Shown here one piece after another: positions 1 through 8,614 of a DNA stretch of 64,000 nucleotides. Source of the DNA: an uncultured Sphingomonadaceae bacterium (lineage in GTDB: Bacteria; Pseudomonadota; Alphaproteobacteria; Sphingomonadales; Sphingomonadaceae); NCBI GenBank assembly GCA_947493195.1, contig CANLQG010000007.1, positions 95,062-159,061 on the forward strand, given 5' to 3'. The position numbers were made by a program, and so were the translations under genes. The notes under the pieces were generated by a model, which was given only the letters and a program-made list of their open reading frames with translations, made no database searches and had not been told where the DNA came from. How positions within the stretch are numbered: the stretch's first letter is position 1; each line of letters begins with the position of its first letter.

Positions 1-11
1 GGAAGGTATGA

Positions 12-35
12 AAAAGGGGCCGAAGAGCCCCTTTT
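12..35 (-). terminator. Intrinsic terminator downstream of rho
   Basis: A perfect 9-bp stem (AAAAGGGGC, six-base loop, GCCCCTTTT) lies 37 bases beyond the rho stop codon. Read on the minus strand the stem ends in a run of five T, as expected for a Rho-independent terminator. The plus-strand reading also ends in T-rich sequence, so it may work in both directions. Confidence 0.75.
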
Positions 36-71
36 CCTTTGCAATCAGATTGTTAGACCGACTTGAGCGAA

Positions 72-1328
72 CTACTGGTTCATCGTCGCGAAGAAATCTT
101 CGTTCGTCTTGGAATCCTTCATCTTGTCGAGCAGGAATTCCATCGAATCGATCGTGCCCATCTGCATCAGGATACGGCGCAGCACCCACATCTTGGAAAG
201 CTGTTCCTTGTCCACCAGCAGCTCTTCCTTGCGCGTGCCGGACTTGCCGACATCAAGAGCCGGGAAGATACGCTTGTCGGCCACCTTGCGGTCGAGCACG
301 ATTTCGCTGTTACCGGTGCCCTTGAATTCCTCGAAGATCACCTCGTCCATGCGGCTGCCGGTGTCGATCAGCGCGGTGGCGATGATGGAGAGCGAGCCGC
401 CTTCCTCAATGTTGCGCGCGGCGCCGAAGAAACGCTTGGGGCGCTGTAGGGCGTTGGCGTCCACACCACCGGTCAGAACCTTGCCGGAGCTGGGCACAAC
501 GGTGTTGTAGGCACGTCCCAGGCGCGTGATCGAGTCGAGCAGGATCACCACATCGCGCTTGTGTTCGACCAGTCGCTTGGCCTTTTCGATCACCATTTCC
601 GCCACTTGAACGTGGCGCGAGGCGGGTTCGTCGAAGGTCGATGAAATCACTTCACCGTTCACCGATCGCTGCATGTCGGTGACCTCTTCAGGCCGTTCGT
701 CCACCAGCAATACCAGCAGGATCACTTCGGGATGATTGTCGGTGATGGCCTTCGCCATGTTCTGCAACAGCACCGTCTTGCCGGTGCGCGGCGGGGCGAC
801 GATCAGCGCGCGCTGGCCTTTGCCCTGCGGACTGATGAGATCGATGACACGGGCCGACTTGTCCTTGACGGTCGGGTCCTTGGTGTCGAGATTCAGCCGC
901 TCATCAGGGTAAAGCGGGGTGAGATTGTCGAAATTGGTGCGATGGCGAACGGCTTCAGGATCGTCGTAATTCACCTTGAGCAGCTTGGTCAGGGCAAAGT
1001 AGCGTTCGCCGTCACGCGGAGCGCGGATTTCACCTTCGACGGTGTCGCCCGTGCGCAGCCCCATCTTGCGGACCTGGTTGGGAGAGACATAGATATCGTC
1101 CGGTCCGGCAAGGTAATTCGCCTCTGGAGAGCGCAGGAAGCCAAAGCCGTCCTGCAGCACTTCGATGGTGCCGATGCCGAGGATTTCTTCACCCTCTTCC
1201 GCCACTTCCTTGAGGATGGCGAACATCAGTTCCTGCCGGCGCAGCGTGGAAGCGCCCTCGACGCCCAGTTCCTCGGCCATCGAGACCAGTTCTGCCGGCG
1301 CCTTCTTCTTGAGTTCCTTGAGATGCAT
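72..1328 (-). CDS. rho: Transcription termination factor Rho
   Basis: Rho is the hexameric RNA-dependent ATPase and helicase that ends transcription at Rho-dependent sites. The 418-residue product has the usual length. It has a short helical N-terminal domain, a cold-shock-type RNA-binding domain with GFGFLR at about 61-66, the Walker A motif APPRTGKT at about 178-185, and a Walker B segment followed by [10 protein letters not shown] near 265. The ATG at 1328 gives the standard N-terminus MHLKELKKK. Lying beside hemJ and hemE and pointing away from the putative origin is the usual alphaproteobacterial arrangement. A promoter and a leader of about 125 nt lie upstream. Confidence 0.98.
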   Translation of the reverse strand: MHLKELKKKAPAELVSMAEELGVEGASTLRRQELMFAILKEVAEEGEEILGIGTIEVLQDGFGFLRSPEANYLAGPDDIYVSPNQVRKMGLRTGDTVEGEIRAPRDGERYFALTKLLKVNYDDPEAVRHRTNFDNLTPLYPDERLNLDTKDPTVKDKSARVIDLISPQGKGQRALIVAPPRTGKTVLLQNMAKAITDNHPEVILLVLLVDERPEEVTDMQRSVNGEVISSTFDEPASRHVQVAEMVIEKAKRLVEHKRDVVILLDSITRLGRAYNTVVPSSGKVLTGGVDANALQRPKRFFGAARNIEEGGSLSIIATALIDTGSRMDEVIFEEFKGTGNSEIVLDRKVADKRIFPALDVGKSGTRKEELLVDKEQLSKMWVLRRILMQMGTIDSMEFLLDKMKDSKTNEDFFATMNQ

Positions 1329-1350
1329 TGTCGTTAAATTCCAGTAGTTT

Positions 1351-1366
1351 GGCCAGTATATTGGCC
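1351..1366 (-). promoter_or_regulatory. Inverted repeat in the rho leader
   Basis: GGCCA, a six-base spacer GTATAT, then TGGCC lies 23-38 bases upstream of the rho start codon, inside the predicted untranslated leader. It could form a small RNA hairpin or bind a protein. The structure is visible, but any role in rho autoregulation is only inference. Confidence 0.35.
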
Positions 1367-1459
1367 GATAGTTCGGGATGCCGGCTGGTCAATCTGGGCT
1401 TGGAGAAAGCAGACCGTGTCGCGCATGAAAGGCGACTCTTTGCCGTTGGAGTAGACACG

Positions 1460-1488
1460 CAGATATGGCTTTCGCCATGTCCGGTCAA
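1460..1488 (-). promoter_or_regulatory. Sigma-70-type promoter of rho
   Basis: On the minus strand TTGACC (1488-1483) is separated by exactly 17 bases from TATCTG (1465-1460), a good match to a housekeeping promoter. Transcription would start near 1453, leaving a leader of about 125 nt before rho. The spacer contains the inverted repeat ATGGC-TTTC-GCCAT (plus-strand 1465-1478), which could be an operator. Confidence 0.6.
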
Positions 1489-1525
1489 TTCGCAAAATCG
1501 GAGGGCGGCGTGGCTCGCCGGAGAA

Positions 1526-1969
1526 TCAGAACGGCTTGACGATCACCAGCACGACGATCAGTGCCACGGCAATGCCCGGCACCTCGTTCAGCAGCCGCAG
1601 CTGCTTTCCGCTCATGGGGCGCTCGCCCCTCGCCAGCTTCTTGGCATAGGCCGACATATAGCCGTGATAGCCCGAGAGGATCAGCACCAGCAGCAGTTTC
1701 GCATGCAGCCAGCCCTGGTTCCATGCCTCGAGCGTGAAGGCCAGAGCGAGGCCCAGCACCCACACGACGATGATCGAGGGTAGCAGGATGATCTTGAGCA
1801 GCTTCTGCTCGCGTTCGGCAAACTTCGCCGCCTCCTCGGAGCCCTCGGGCGCTTCCTGGTGATAGACGAACAGCCTGGGCAGCATGAACAGCCCGGCCAT
1901 CCAGAAAATCACGAAGATGATATGACCGGCCTTGAGCCACAGATAGGTCATCGCGAGGGCATCCTGCAT
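1526..1969 (-). CDS. hemJ: Protoporphyrinogen IX oxidase HemJ
   Basis: HemJ is the membrane protein that oxidises protoporphyrinogen IX to protoporphyrin IX in haem synthesis. The 147-residue product is the normal family length and has four hydrophobic segments. It shows the family features: a conserved His in WLKAGHIIFVIFWMAGLFMLPR, a second in NQGWLHAKLLLVL, and the GYHGY segment. It sits between rho and hemE, so two haem-pathway genes are adjacent. The start could be the ATG at 1969 or at 1951, and the second gives the more usual short N-terminus. Confidence 0.92.
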   Translation of the reverse strand: MQDALAMTYLWLKAGHIIFVIFWMAGLFMLPRLFVYHQEAPEGSEEAAKFAEREQKLLKIILLPSIIVVWVLGLALAFTLEAWNQGWLHAKLLLVLILSGYHGYMSAYAKKLARGERPMSGKQLRLLNEVPGIAVALIVVLVIVKPF

Positions 1970-2007
1970 GGGTTGTATCTAGGCGCGCGCAACGGTTTCG
2001 TCACCCC

Positions 2008-3024
2008 TTAGCCGCGCACCAGTTTCAGCACATGTTCGACGTGGGAAATCGGCGTTTCCTTGTCGATTCCGTGACCCAGGTTGAAGATATGCGGCCGGTC
2101 GGCAAAGGCGGAAAGGATTTGGCGCACCGAGCTGTCCAGCGCCTCGCCACCTGCAAGCAGCAGCATGGGATCGAGATTGCCCTGCACCGGCATATCGGCA
2201 GGAAGCTGGGCATGGATCCAGGCCGGGTCCTGCGTCTCGTCGATGCCGAGCCCGTCGACGCCGGTCTCGTTGGCATAGGCGATCAGCTTGGCCCCGGCGC
2301 CTTTCGGAAATCCGATCACCGGAACGCCCGGCCGTGCCTGGTGCACCGCAGCCGTGATGCGGGCATTGGGAGCGATCACCCATTGCTCGAACTGCGACGG
2401 CGAAAGCGAGCCTGCCCAGCTGTCGAACAGCTGCACCGCCTCGGCCCCCGCGTCGATCTGGCCGATCAGGTATTCGATGGTCGCGGCCTCGATCGCGCCG
2501 ATCAGCGAGGCGAATGCCTGCGGGTCGCGGTAGGCGAGCTTGCGTGCGGCGTGATGGTCCTTCGATCCCTGACCTGCCACCATGTAGGTCGCCACGGTCC
2601 AAGGCGAACCTGCAAAGCCCAGCAAGGTGGTCTCAGGGCCGAGACGCTCCTTTACCCGGGACACGGTCCGGTAAACCGCGTCAAAGCGCTGGAAGGCCCT
2701 TCCTAGCCCTTCCCAGGCCCCATCGACAAGCGGCGGGGCCAGCCGCGGACCTTCGCCCGCCTCGAACCACAGGTCCTGCCCGAGCGCATAGGGAACGATC
2801 AGGATATCCGAAAACAGGATCGCCCCGTCGAAACCGAACCGGTCGATCGGCTGGATGGTAACCTCGGCAGCCGCTTCGCTGTCATAGACGAGTTCGAGGA
2901 ATCCGCCCTTTTCGGCGCGCAGATCACGGTATTCGGGCAGGTAGCGCCCGGCCTGGCGCATGAACCATACGGGACGCCTTTGGGTCCGTTGGCCGGCAAG
3001 CGTATCGAGGAGACATCCGGGCAT
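2008..3024 (-). CDS. hemE: Uroporphyrinogen decarboxylase
   Basis: HemE decarboxylates the four acetate side chains of uroporphyrinogen III to give coproporphyrinogen III in the cytoplasm. The 338-residue product carries the family signature PVWFMRQAGRYLPEYR near the N-terminus and the second signature GFAGSPWTVATYM mid-protein. The ATG at 3024 (MPGCLLDTLAG) is preferred. An in-frame TTG at 3036 would add four residues, and neither has a clear ribosome-binding site. The gene reads away from the putative origin immediately upstream. Confidence 0.96.
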   Translation of the reverse strand: MPGCLLDTLAGQRTQRRPVWFMRQAGRYLPEYRDLRAEKGGFLELVYDSEAAAEVTIQPIDRFGFDGAILFSDILIVPYALGQDLWFEAGEGPRLAPPLVDGAWEGLGRAFQRFDAVYRTVSRVKERLGPETTLLGFAGSPWTVATYMVAGQGSKDHHAARKLAYRDPQAFASLIGAIEAATIEYLIGQIDAGAEAVQLFDSWAGSLSPSQFEQWVIAPNARITAAVHQARPGVPVIGFPKGAGAKLIAYANETGVDGLGIDETQDPAWIHAQLPADMPVQGNLDPMLLLAGGEALDSSVRQILSAFADRPHIFNLGHGIDKETPISHVEHVLKLVRG

Positions 3025-3326
3025 CGAAGAGTCCAATCAAACAATAAATATATATATTAAGAAGGATTCAGTAGGTTGTTGGCCCTGTGGATTACGGGGA
3101 TTGCGCGTCACTGCCCGATTTCTCCCGGCTTGAGAACCCATTTGCTCAAGCGCGACTCATGGCCGGACTTGAGTCAAACGACACTTCTCCCCACTATCCC
3201 CAGCCTGTCCAGAAACAGGCCCGCCTGTCCACGAGTGGCCTGATGAAACCGGTTTGGATCCGGGGCTAACTTGACCAACAGCTTGTCCCCCAATCGCTCC
3301 CGTGGTTTATGAGCCTAGATATCCAC
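3025..3326. other. oriC: Candidate chromosome replication origin (oriC)
   Basis: This non-coding stretch lies between hemE and ppsR, the position of the experimentally known origin in Caulobacter crescentus. It has an AT-only tract at about 3043-3062. Near-consensus DnaA boxes are present at 3086-3094 (TAATCCACA on the minus strand) and 3319-3327 (ATATCCACA), each one mismatch from TTATCCACA. Four GANTC (CcrM) sites lie at 3029, 3065, 3154 and 3171. There is a hairpin with arms GCCTGT/ACAGGC at 3203-3220, a repeat of GCCTGTCC at 3223, and a palindrome at 3246-3255. Flanking genes diverge from it. Origin function is inferred from synteny and motifs. Confidence 0.75.
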
Positions 3327-4181
3327 ATGGCCTCACTGCACCTTCACCTCCTGTCCGATTCCACCGGCGAGACGCTGGAAATGCTGGCCAAGGCCGCACT
3401 GGCGCAGTTCGGCGATGCCGACGTGCAGCGACATTTCTGGCCGATGGTTCGCTCGGTCCAGCATCTTGAACGGATCGTGACAGATCTCAAGGCCAACCCC
3501 GGCCTTGTCCTCTATACGCTCAGCAACGAGGCGACCCGCGACCGGCTGGAGGAATTCTGCCGCCAGGAAGCCCTTCCCCATGTCGCCGCGCTCGACCCTG
3601 TGGTGGAAGCGCTGGAGGAACGGCTGGGGCAGGAAGCGCATGGCCGCCCCGGCGGCAAGAACAAGATGGACGAGGCCTATTTCAAGCGTGTCGATGCCAT
3701 CCAGTTCACGATCGCACACGACGACGGTATCTCGTGGGAAAATTGGGAGCAGGCCGACATGGTGCTGGCAGGTGTCTCGCGCACGTCGAAGACGCCGACA
3801 AGCATCTACCTGGCCAATCGCGGGTTCAAGGTCGCCAATATCCCGCTGGTCGTGGAAAGCCCCCCGCCGGACCTGCTGTTCAAGCTGAAGAACCCGATGG
3901 TCGTCGGCCTGACCACGGCGCCGACCCGGCTCATCCAGATACGCCGCAACCGCCTGCTGTCGCTGAACGAGAAGACCGAGACGTCCTACGTTGACGAGGA
4001 GAACGTCAACAAGGAGGTCGCCTTTGCTCGCCGCATGTTCGCAGACAATGGCTGGGCAGTGATCGACGTGACGCGCCGTTCCATCGAGGAGACCGCGGCC
4101 GCGATCATCAAGCTCTATCAGGAGCGTGAAGCCCGCCGGGACGACAACCGCGCGCCGCAGGCCGGCACGAAACCGATATGA
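3327..4181 (+). CDS. ppsR: PEP synthase regulatory protein (kinase-pyrophosphorylase, DUF299)
   Basis: PpsR-family proteins inactivate and reactivate phosphoenolpyruvate synthase, or pyruvate phosphate dikinase, by ADP-dependent phosphorylation and phosphate-dependent pyrophosphorolysis. The 284-residue product has the conserved N-terminus [15 protein letters not shown] and the nucleotide-binding motif [11 protein letters not shown]. The ATG at 3327 matches the family N-terminus. An in-frame ATG at 3309 would add six residues. It is the first gene to the right of the putative origin and overlaps maf by four bases. Confidence 0.93.
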   Translation: MASLHLHLLSDSTGETLEMLAKAALAQFGDADVQRHFWPMVRSVQHLERIVTDLKANPGLVLYTLSNEATRDRLEEFCRQEALPHVAALDPVVEALEERLGQEAHGRPGGKNKMDEAYFKRVDAIQFTIAHDDGISWENWEQADMVLAGVSRTSKTPTSIYLANRGFKVANIPLVVESPPPDLLFKLKNPMVVGLTTAPTRLIQIRRNRLLSLNEKTETSYVDEENVNKEVAFARRMFADNGWAVIDVTRRSIEETAAAIIKLYQEREARRDDNRAPQAGTKPI

Positions 4182-4756
4182 TCGTGCTCGCATCGAAATC
4201 CGCGTCGCGCCGCGCGATGCTGGAGGCTGCCGGCGTGGCGTTCGAGGCGCAGGCGGCAGACCTTGACGAGCGCGCGCTCGAAGCGCGGCTGGACCGTGCG
4301 GCCCCGGCAGATATTGCGCTGGCGCTGGCAGAGGCAAAGGCGCTGGCAATTGCGGAACCAGAACGTCCCGTGCTCGGCAGCGATTCGCTCGTGGTGGTGG
4401 ACGCCAGGCGTTTCGACAAACCGGCCAGCCGCGACGAAGCTGCCGCGCACCTGGCGTTCTTTTCCGGCAGGACGATGCACCTGCACTCGGCCGCGGCCAT
4501 CGCCCGCGTCGGCGAGGTAATCTGGCGTCATGCATCTGTCGCACGCCTGCAGGTTCGAGAGCTGTCGCCAGCCTTCATCGAAAGTTATCTCGACGCAGAG
4601 TGGCCCGAAGTCGGTCATTGCGTCGGCGTGTTTCGTATAGAGGCGCTGGGTGCGCAGTTGTTCGAACACATCGAGGGGGACCAGTTCACCGTTCTGGGCA
4701 TGCCTTTGTTATCGGTGCTGGGAGCGCTCCGCGATCTGGGTGAGTTGCCGCGATGA
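4178..4756 (+). CDS. maf: Maf-family nucleotide pyrophosphatase
   Basis: Maf proteins hydrolyse non-canonical or modified nucleoside triphosphates to monophosphates and pyrophosphate. The 192-residue product begins [15 protein letters not shown], the family signature, and has the GSDSLVVVD segment corresponding to the catalytic GADT region. The C-terminus ([13 protein letters not shown]) also fits. Its start overlaps the ppsR stop (ATGA), and its stop overlaps aroE in the same way, indicating translational coupling. The exact substrate class (YhdE- or YceF-like) is not decided here. Confidence 0.9.
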   Translation: MIVLASKSASRRAMLEAAGVAFEAQAADLDERALEARLDRAAPADIALALAEAKALAIAEPERPVLGSDSLVVVDARRFDKPASRDEAAAHLAFFSGRTMHLHSAAAIARVGEVIWRHASVARLQVRELSPAFIESYLDAEWPEVGHCVGVFRIEALGAQLFEHIEGDQFTVLGMPLLSVLGALRDLGELPR

Positions 4757-5610
4757 ACCGCAAGGCCGAGGTCATCGGCGATCCGATCGCGCAATCGAAA
4801 TCGCCTGCCATCCATGGCTACTGGATCGACCTGCTGGGTCTCGATGCGCGCTATGATCGCCAGAGCGTGAAAACCGGCGGTCTGGCGGAGTACTTGGCAG
4901 CGCGGAGGGACGACCCGCAATGGGCGGGGTGCAATGTCACCATGCCGCACAAGATGGCGATAATGGATAACTGCGACAGGCTCGATCCGCTGGCCACGCG
5001 GATCGGGGCGGTGAACACGGTCGTGCGCGAAGGCGATGGCACACTTACCGGATATAATACCGACGCTGCCGGCTTTCTCGAACCTCTGGGGCAGGATCTT
5101 GCAAGTTCTCACTATTTCCGCATGGCGCGGGTACTGGGCACCGGCGGTGCGGCGCGGGCAATAGTGGCTGGACTGCTGGACCACGGCATCACCGTCGTGC
5201 TGGCGGGGCGGGACCCGGCCAAGGCGCAGGCCATCCTCGATGAACTGGCGCCAGGCCAGCAGCACCACGCCGTTCCGCTCGATCACTTTGCCGAGCCAAC
5301 CGACTTTGCATTCGATGACCGCGAAGGATGTTTCGACCTGGTGGTAAACGCCAGCCCGCTGGGAATGCGCGGCCAGCCGCCGCTGGCATTCGATTTCAGC
5401 CATGTGCCACCCGGCAGCGTGGTCTACGACATCGTCACTGCCCCGCTGGAAACCCCGCTGATCGAGGAAGCGCGGGGCCGGGGTTTTCGCGCGGTTGACG
5501 GTTTATCCATGCTTATCGGGCAGGCTGCAGTCGCTTTCGAGAAGTTCTTCGGCGTAGCCCCGCCGCGTGGGGATGGGGACGCGCAGTTACGCAGGATGCT
5601 GACCCAGTGA
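4753..5610 (+). CDS. aroE: Shikimate dehydrogenase
   Basis: AroE reduces 3-dehydroshikimate to shikimate with NADPH in the chorismate pathway. The 285-residue product has the substrate-binding [10 protein letters not shown] at 9-18, the catalytic Lys67 in NVTMPHK, Asp104 in YNTDAAGF, and the nucleotide-binding loop GTGGAARAI. It lies in the ppsR-maf-aroE-coaE-dnaQ operon with four-base overlaps on both sides, as in Caulobacter. Confidence 0.96.
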   Translation: MNRKAEVIGDPIAQSKSPAIHGYWIDLLGLDARYDRQSVKTGGLAEYLAARRDDPQWAGCNVTMPHKMAIMDNCDRLDPLATRIGAVNTVVREGDGTLTGYNTDAAGFLEPLGQDLASSHYFRMARVLGTGGAARAIVAGLLDHGITVVLAGRDPAKAQAILDELAPGQQHHAVPLDHFAEPTDFAFDDREGCFDLVVNASPLGMRGQPPLAFDFSHVPPGSVVYDIVTAPLETPLIEEARGRGFRAVDGLSMLIGQAAVAFEKFFGVAPPRGDGDAQLRRMLTQ

Positions 5611-6215
5611 CGCAGCAACGACCGCATATCATCGGCCTCACCGGCTCCATCGGCATGGGCAAGAGCACGGTCGCGAAAATGTTTGTCGACGCCGGGGTGC
5701 CGGTGTTCGACGCCGACGCGGAAGTGCGCCGCATGCAGGGGCCCGGCGGCACGCTCTTGCCGGAAATCGAGGCCGCCTTTCCCGGCAGCACCGGCGAGGA
5801 GGGTGTCCTGCGTGAAAAGCTGGGGGCGATCGTCTTTGCCGATGCCGATGCCCTCGCCCGGCTGGAAACGCTCGTCCATCCCGCGGTCGCACGCCTGCGC
5901 GAACAGTTCCTTGAAACCCATGGCGACAAGCCCCTGGTGCTGTTCGACATCCCATTGCTGTTCGAAAAAGGCGGTGCGGCCTTTGTCGATACCGTCGTTG
6001 TCGTTTCCGCGACGCCTGAACAGCAACGCGACAGGGTGCTGGCACGCAAAGGCATGACGCCCGAGAAATTTTCCGACATTCTCGCCATCCAGCTGCCCGA
6101 TGCGGACAAGCGCGCGCGCGCCGACCACGTGATCGACACCGGCACAACGCTAGAGGAAACGGCGGCGCAGGTGCAGGCACTGGTGGACAAGCTGAAAGCC
6201 GACTTGCGCCGCTGA
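5607..6215 (+). CDS. coaE: Dephospho-CoA kinase
   Basis: CoaE performs the last step of coenzyme A synthesis, phosphorylating the ribose 3'-hydroxyl of dephospho-CoA. The 202-residue product has the P-loop GSIGMGKST at about 13-21, the DADAEVRRM region and the DIPLLFE segment typical of the family. The start codon overlaps the aroE stop by four bases and is most likely a GTG. Confidence 0.96.
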   Translation: MTQQRPHIIGLTGSIGMGKSTVAKMFVDAGVPVFDADAEVRRMQGPGGTLLPEIEAAFPGSTGEEGVLREKLGAIVFADADALARLETLVHPAVARLREQFLETHGDKPLVLFDIPLLFEKGGAAFVDTVVVVSATPEQQRDRVLARKGMTPEKFSDILAIQLPDADKRARADHVIDTGTTLEETAAQVQALVDKLKADLRR

Positions 6216-6239
6216 GCCCTGCCGCGCGATATAGGCACC

Positions 6240-6926
6240 ATGCGGGAAATCATCTTCGACACCGAAACCACGGGCCTTGACCCCAACACCGGCGATCGGA
6301 TGGTGGAGATCGGCTGTATCGAGATGGTCAACCGCGTCGCCACCGGGCGCACGTTCCACGAATATTTCAATCCCGACCGCGACATGCCGATGGAGGCAGA
6401 GCGCGTGCACGGCCTTTCCGCCAGTTTCCTGTCGGACAAGCCGCGCTTTGCCGAAAAGGTTGCGGCCTTGCTGGAATTCATCGGCGATTCGCCGCTGGTG
6501 GCGCACAACGCGCAGTTCGACTTCGGCTTCCTCAATTTCGAGCTGGGGCAATGCGGCCAGGTCGCCATCGGGAATGACCGGATGGTGGATACGCTGGTGC
6601 TGGCGCGCCGCCGCCACCCCGGTGCCAAGCACTCGCTGGACGCGCTGTGTTCACGGTATGGAGTCGATCGCAGTCATCGCACCTTGCATGGTGCACTGCT
6701 CGACGCAGAATTGCTGGCGCAGGTTTATGTCGAACTCACCGGCGGGCGTCAGATCGGGCTGCAGTTGGCGGTGGACAACACCGATACGCAGACCGCGGTG
6801 CAGACACGTTTTGTCCCGAAAACAGGCGAGTACCGTGCACCGCGGGCCCATGCTGCCACGGTGGAAGAGTTGTCGAGGCACAAAGCCTTTCTTGAATCGT
6901 TGGAATCTCCCCTCTGGACCTCATGA
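6240..6926 (+). CDS. dnaQ: DNA polymerase III epsilon subunit (proofreading exonuclease)
   Basis: DnaQ is the 3'-5' proofreading subunit of the replicative polymerase. The 228-residue product has the DEDD exonuclease motifs: FDTETTG with Asp7 and Glu9, HNAQFDFGFLN, and HGALLDAELLA with the catalytic His and Asp. The C-terminal tail is the region expected to contact the alpha subunit. It is the last gene of the origin-proximal operon, 24 bases after coaE. Confidence 0.96.
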   Translation: MREIIFDTETTGLDPNTGDRMVEIGCIEMVNRVATGRTFHEYFNPDRDMPMEAERVHGLSASFLSDKPRFAEKVAALLEFIGDSPLVAHNAQFDFGFLNFELGQCGQVAIGNDRMVDTLVLARRRHPGAKHSLDALCSRYGVDRSHRTLHGALLDAELLAQVYVELTGGRQIGLQLAVDNTDTQTAVQTRFVPKTGEYRAPRAHAATVEELSRHKAFLESLESPLWTS

Positions 6927-6946
6927 GACTTAGGTCCCACATGAGG
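6916..6946 (+). promoter_or_regulatory. Alternative hairpins between dnaQ and hpf
   Basis: CCTCATG (6919-6925) is complementary to CATGAGG (6940-6946). GGACC (6916-6920) is complementary to GGTCC (6933-6937). The pairings share two bases, so they are mutually exclusive or would form a pseudoknot-like fold. The element spans the dnaQ stop codon and lies 35-65 bases upstream of hpf. It may be a weak terminator or a leader structure, but no function can be assigned. Confidence 0.3.
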
Positions 6947-6981
6947 GATTGAGCGAACGATTTTAGAAGGAGCAAAGCCCC

Positions 6982-7551
6982 ATGGATATTCGCGTGTCTG
7001 GACATCAGGTCGATACAGGTACCGCACTGCAGGAGCACGCTTCCGAGCGTCTCGAGAACATTGTCGACAAGCATTTCAGCCGCGCGCTTTCATCCACGGT
7101 CACCTTCGGCAAGGCCCCTGCCAGCGGCTTTGCAGCCGACATCGTGCTGCACGTGAACCACGGCCTGATCCTGAAAAGCCACGGCCAGGCGCAGGATGCG
7201 CACCTCGCCTTTGACCAGGCGGCAGAAAAGATCGAGAAGCAGCTGCGCCGCTACAAGCGCCGGCTGAAGAATCGTCATGAGCAGGTTGCCCATGCGGCGA
7301 AGGAAGAAGAAGCGGCCTACACCATCTTCGCCTCCGAAGAGCCCGCAACCGAGGAAGAGGCTGGCGAGGAATCTCCGCCGATCATCGCCGAAACCCGTAT
7401 CGACGTGCCCGAAGTCAGCGTTTCGGACGCCGTGATGCTGCTCGACCTGCGCCATACGAATGCCCTGTTCTTCAAAAACGCTGGCACCGGGCGGCATAAT
7501 ATGGTCTATCGCCGCGAAGACGGGTCGATCGGGTGGGTCGAACCGTCCTGA
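6982..7551 (+). CDS. hpf: Ribosome hibernation promoting factor, long form
   Basis: Long HPF binds the decoding region of 30S subunits and joins two ribosomes into inactive 100S dimers in stationary phase. The 189-residue product has an N-terminal S30AE domain (about 1-100) ending in the basic RRYKRRLKNRH. An acidic linker follows, then a C-terminal dimerisation domain (about 130-189) with DAVMLLDLRHTNALFFKN and YRREDGSIGWVEP. A good ribosome-binding site (AGAAGGAG) precedes the ATG. The neighbouring ptsN matches the common hpf-ptsN pairing. Confidence 0.95.
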   Translation: MDIRVSGHQVDTGTALQEHASERLENIVDKHFSRALSSTVTFGKAPASGFAADIVLHVNHGLILKSHGQAQDAHLAFDQAAEKIEKQLRRYKRRLKNRHEQVAHAAKEEEAAYTIFASEEPATEEEAGEESPPIIAETRIDVPEVSVSDAVMLLDLRHTNALFFKNAGTGRHNMVYRREDGSIGWVEPS

Positions 7552-7627
7552 TCGCCACTAGCGTCCGGAGCCATATTGGGGCGACGCGCCAGCGATCTTT
7601 CTAGGGAGAGGTGTTTTTGACACCGGA

Positions 7628-7649
7628 CAGTGCGCGTGGCCGCGCACTG
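7628..7649 (+). promoter_or_regulatory. Strong stem-loop in the ptsN leader
   Basis: A perfect 9-bp stem CAGTGCGCG, loop TGGC, CGCGCACTG sits 37-58 bases upstream of the chosen ptsN ATG. Flanking GG and CC could extend it past one mismatch. A smaller hairpin, GGTGT-TTTTG-ACACC, precedes it at 7610-7624. No T run follows, so it is not a standard terminator. It may be a processing or translational control element. Confidence 0.4.
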
Positions 7650-7685
7650 CCCCTCGGACGGAACCAATTTGAGTTTTTCAGTACC

Positions 7686-8147
7686 ATGGATTCGATTTTC
7701 TTGATGAAACCGGAATCGGTCTGCGTGACGCAGGCCGACAGCAAGGATGGCATCCTGCGTCAGCTTGCCGAACTGTTTGCCGGGGCATTCTCGCTCGATG
7801 CGGACCAGGTTCTCGAGCACCTAGAGGAGCGCGAGAAGCTGGGCAGCACCGGTTTCGGTCGGGGCGTGGCCATCCCCCATGCCCGCATGCCCGATCTGGG
7901 CCGTCCCGTTGCCGCCCTGCTCAAACTGCAACGTCCGGTTGAATTCAACGCCGCCGATGGGCTGCCTGTCGATCTCGTCTTCGGCTTGCTCTCCCCTGCC
8001 AACAGCGGGGCAACCCATCTGCACGCCCTGGCCGCGATTTCGCGGCTGGTGCGCGACGAGGGTGTGCATGACGCGCTGAGCGATGCGCCCGATTCCGAGG
8101 CCCTCTACGGCGTACTGACCAATGTGACGGATCGTGACGTCGCCTGA
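7686..8147 (+). CDS. ptsN: Nitrogen PTS regulatory protein EIIA-Ntr
   Basis: PtsN is the terminal phosphoacceptor of the nitrogen-related phosphotransfer chain and regulates by protein contacts rather than by moving sugar. The 153-residue product has the EIIA fold signature, with the phosphorylated His65 in VAIPHARMP and the preceding GSTGFGRG. The ATG at 7686 gives the normal N-terminus. An upstream in-frame GTG at 7611 would add 25 unlikely residues translated from the leader hairpin. It overlaps the following thioesterase gene by 14 bases. Confidence 0.92.
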   Translation: MDSIFLMKPESVCVTQADSKDGILRQLAELFAGAFSLDADQVLEHLEEREKLGSTGFGRGVAIPHARMPDLGRPVAALLKLQRPVEFNAADGLPVDLVFGLLSPANSGATHLHALAAISRLVRDEGVHDALSDAPDSEALYGVLTNVTDRDVA

Positions 8148-8607
8148 GGCTGCTGACAGGGGCGGCGCTGCCCGGCATTTCCGCGCGCTGGAAAATCTCT
8201 ACGCCGCAGCCCCGGTGAATGCATTGTTTCGCTCGCATCTCGACATCCTCGAGGCGGGCCGTGCGCGCATCACCTTCATCGCCGACGAGAGATATTTCCA
8301 CGCGGCCGGCGCCACTCACGGAACGCTCTATTTCAAGATGCTGGACGATGCGGCGTTCTACGCCGCCAATTCGCTGGTATCGGACCGTTTCCTGCTCACT
8401 ACCGGCTTCAACCTGCATTTCACCAAGCCCCTGCGCACAGGCAAGGTCATAGCCGAAGGCAAGTGGATCAGCGGAAAGCGGCGGGTGTTCATTGCCGAAG
8501 CGCACCTTATGGACGACGAGGGCGACGAGATCGGCCGCGGGACGGGCACGTTCATGCGCTCGCACATCGCCCTTTCAGGTCTCGATGGTTATCGCCAGCC
8601 CGAGTGA
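8134..8607 (+). CDS. PaaI-family acyl-CoA thioesterase (hotdog fold)
   Basis: The 157-residue product matches hotdog-fold thioesterases. The central segment HAAGATHGTLYFKMLDDAAF contains the HGG-like catalytic loop and long helix, followed by strands such as TTGFNLHFTKPLRTGKVIAEG. These enzymes hydrolyse acyl-CoA esters, and the substrate here is unknown. The gene starts inside ptsN and is followed seven bases later by DUF1491, so all three are probably cotranscribed. Confidence 0.8.
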   Translation: MTSPEAADRGGAARHFRALENLYAAAPVNALFRSHLDILEAGRARITFIADERYFHAAGATHGTLYFKMLDDAAFYAANSLVSDRFLLTTGFNLHFTKPLRTGKVIAEGKWISGKRRVFIAEAHLMDDEGDEIGRGTGTFMRSHIALSGLDGYRQPE

Positions 8608-8614
8608 CCGCGGA

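Noticed and set aside
3045..3068. Possible CtrA site TTAA-N7-TTAA in the origin region
   Set aside because: Only one TTAA is present there (3057-3060), and no second copy lies at the required spacing.
3333..4544. Long open reading frame antisense to ppsR and maf
   Set aside because: GC-rich shadow frame; the plus-strand proteins have clear family motifs and this reading has none.
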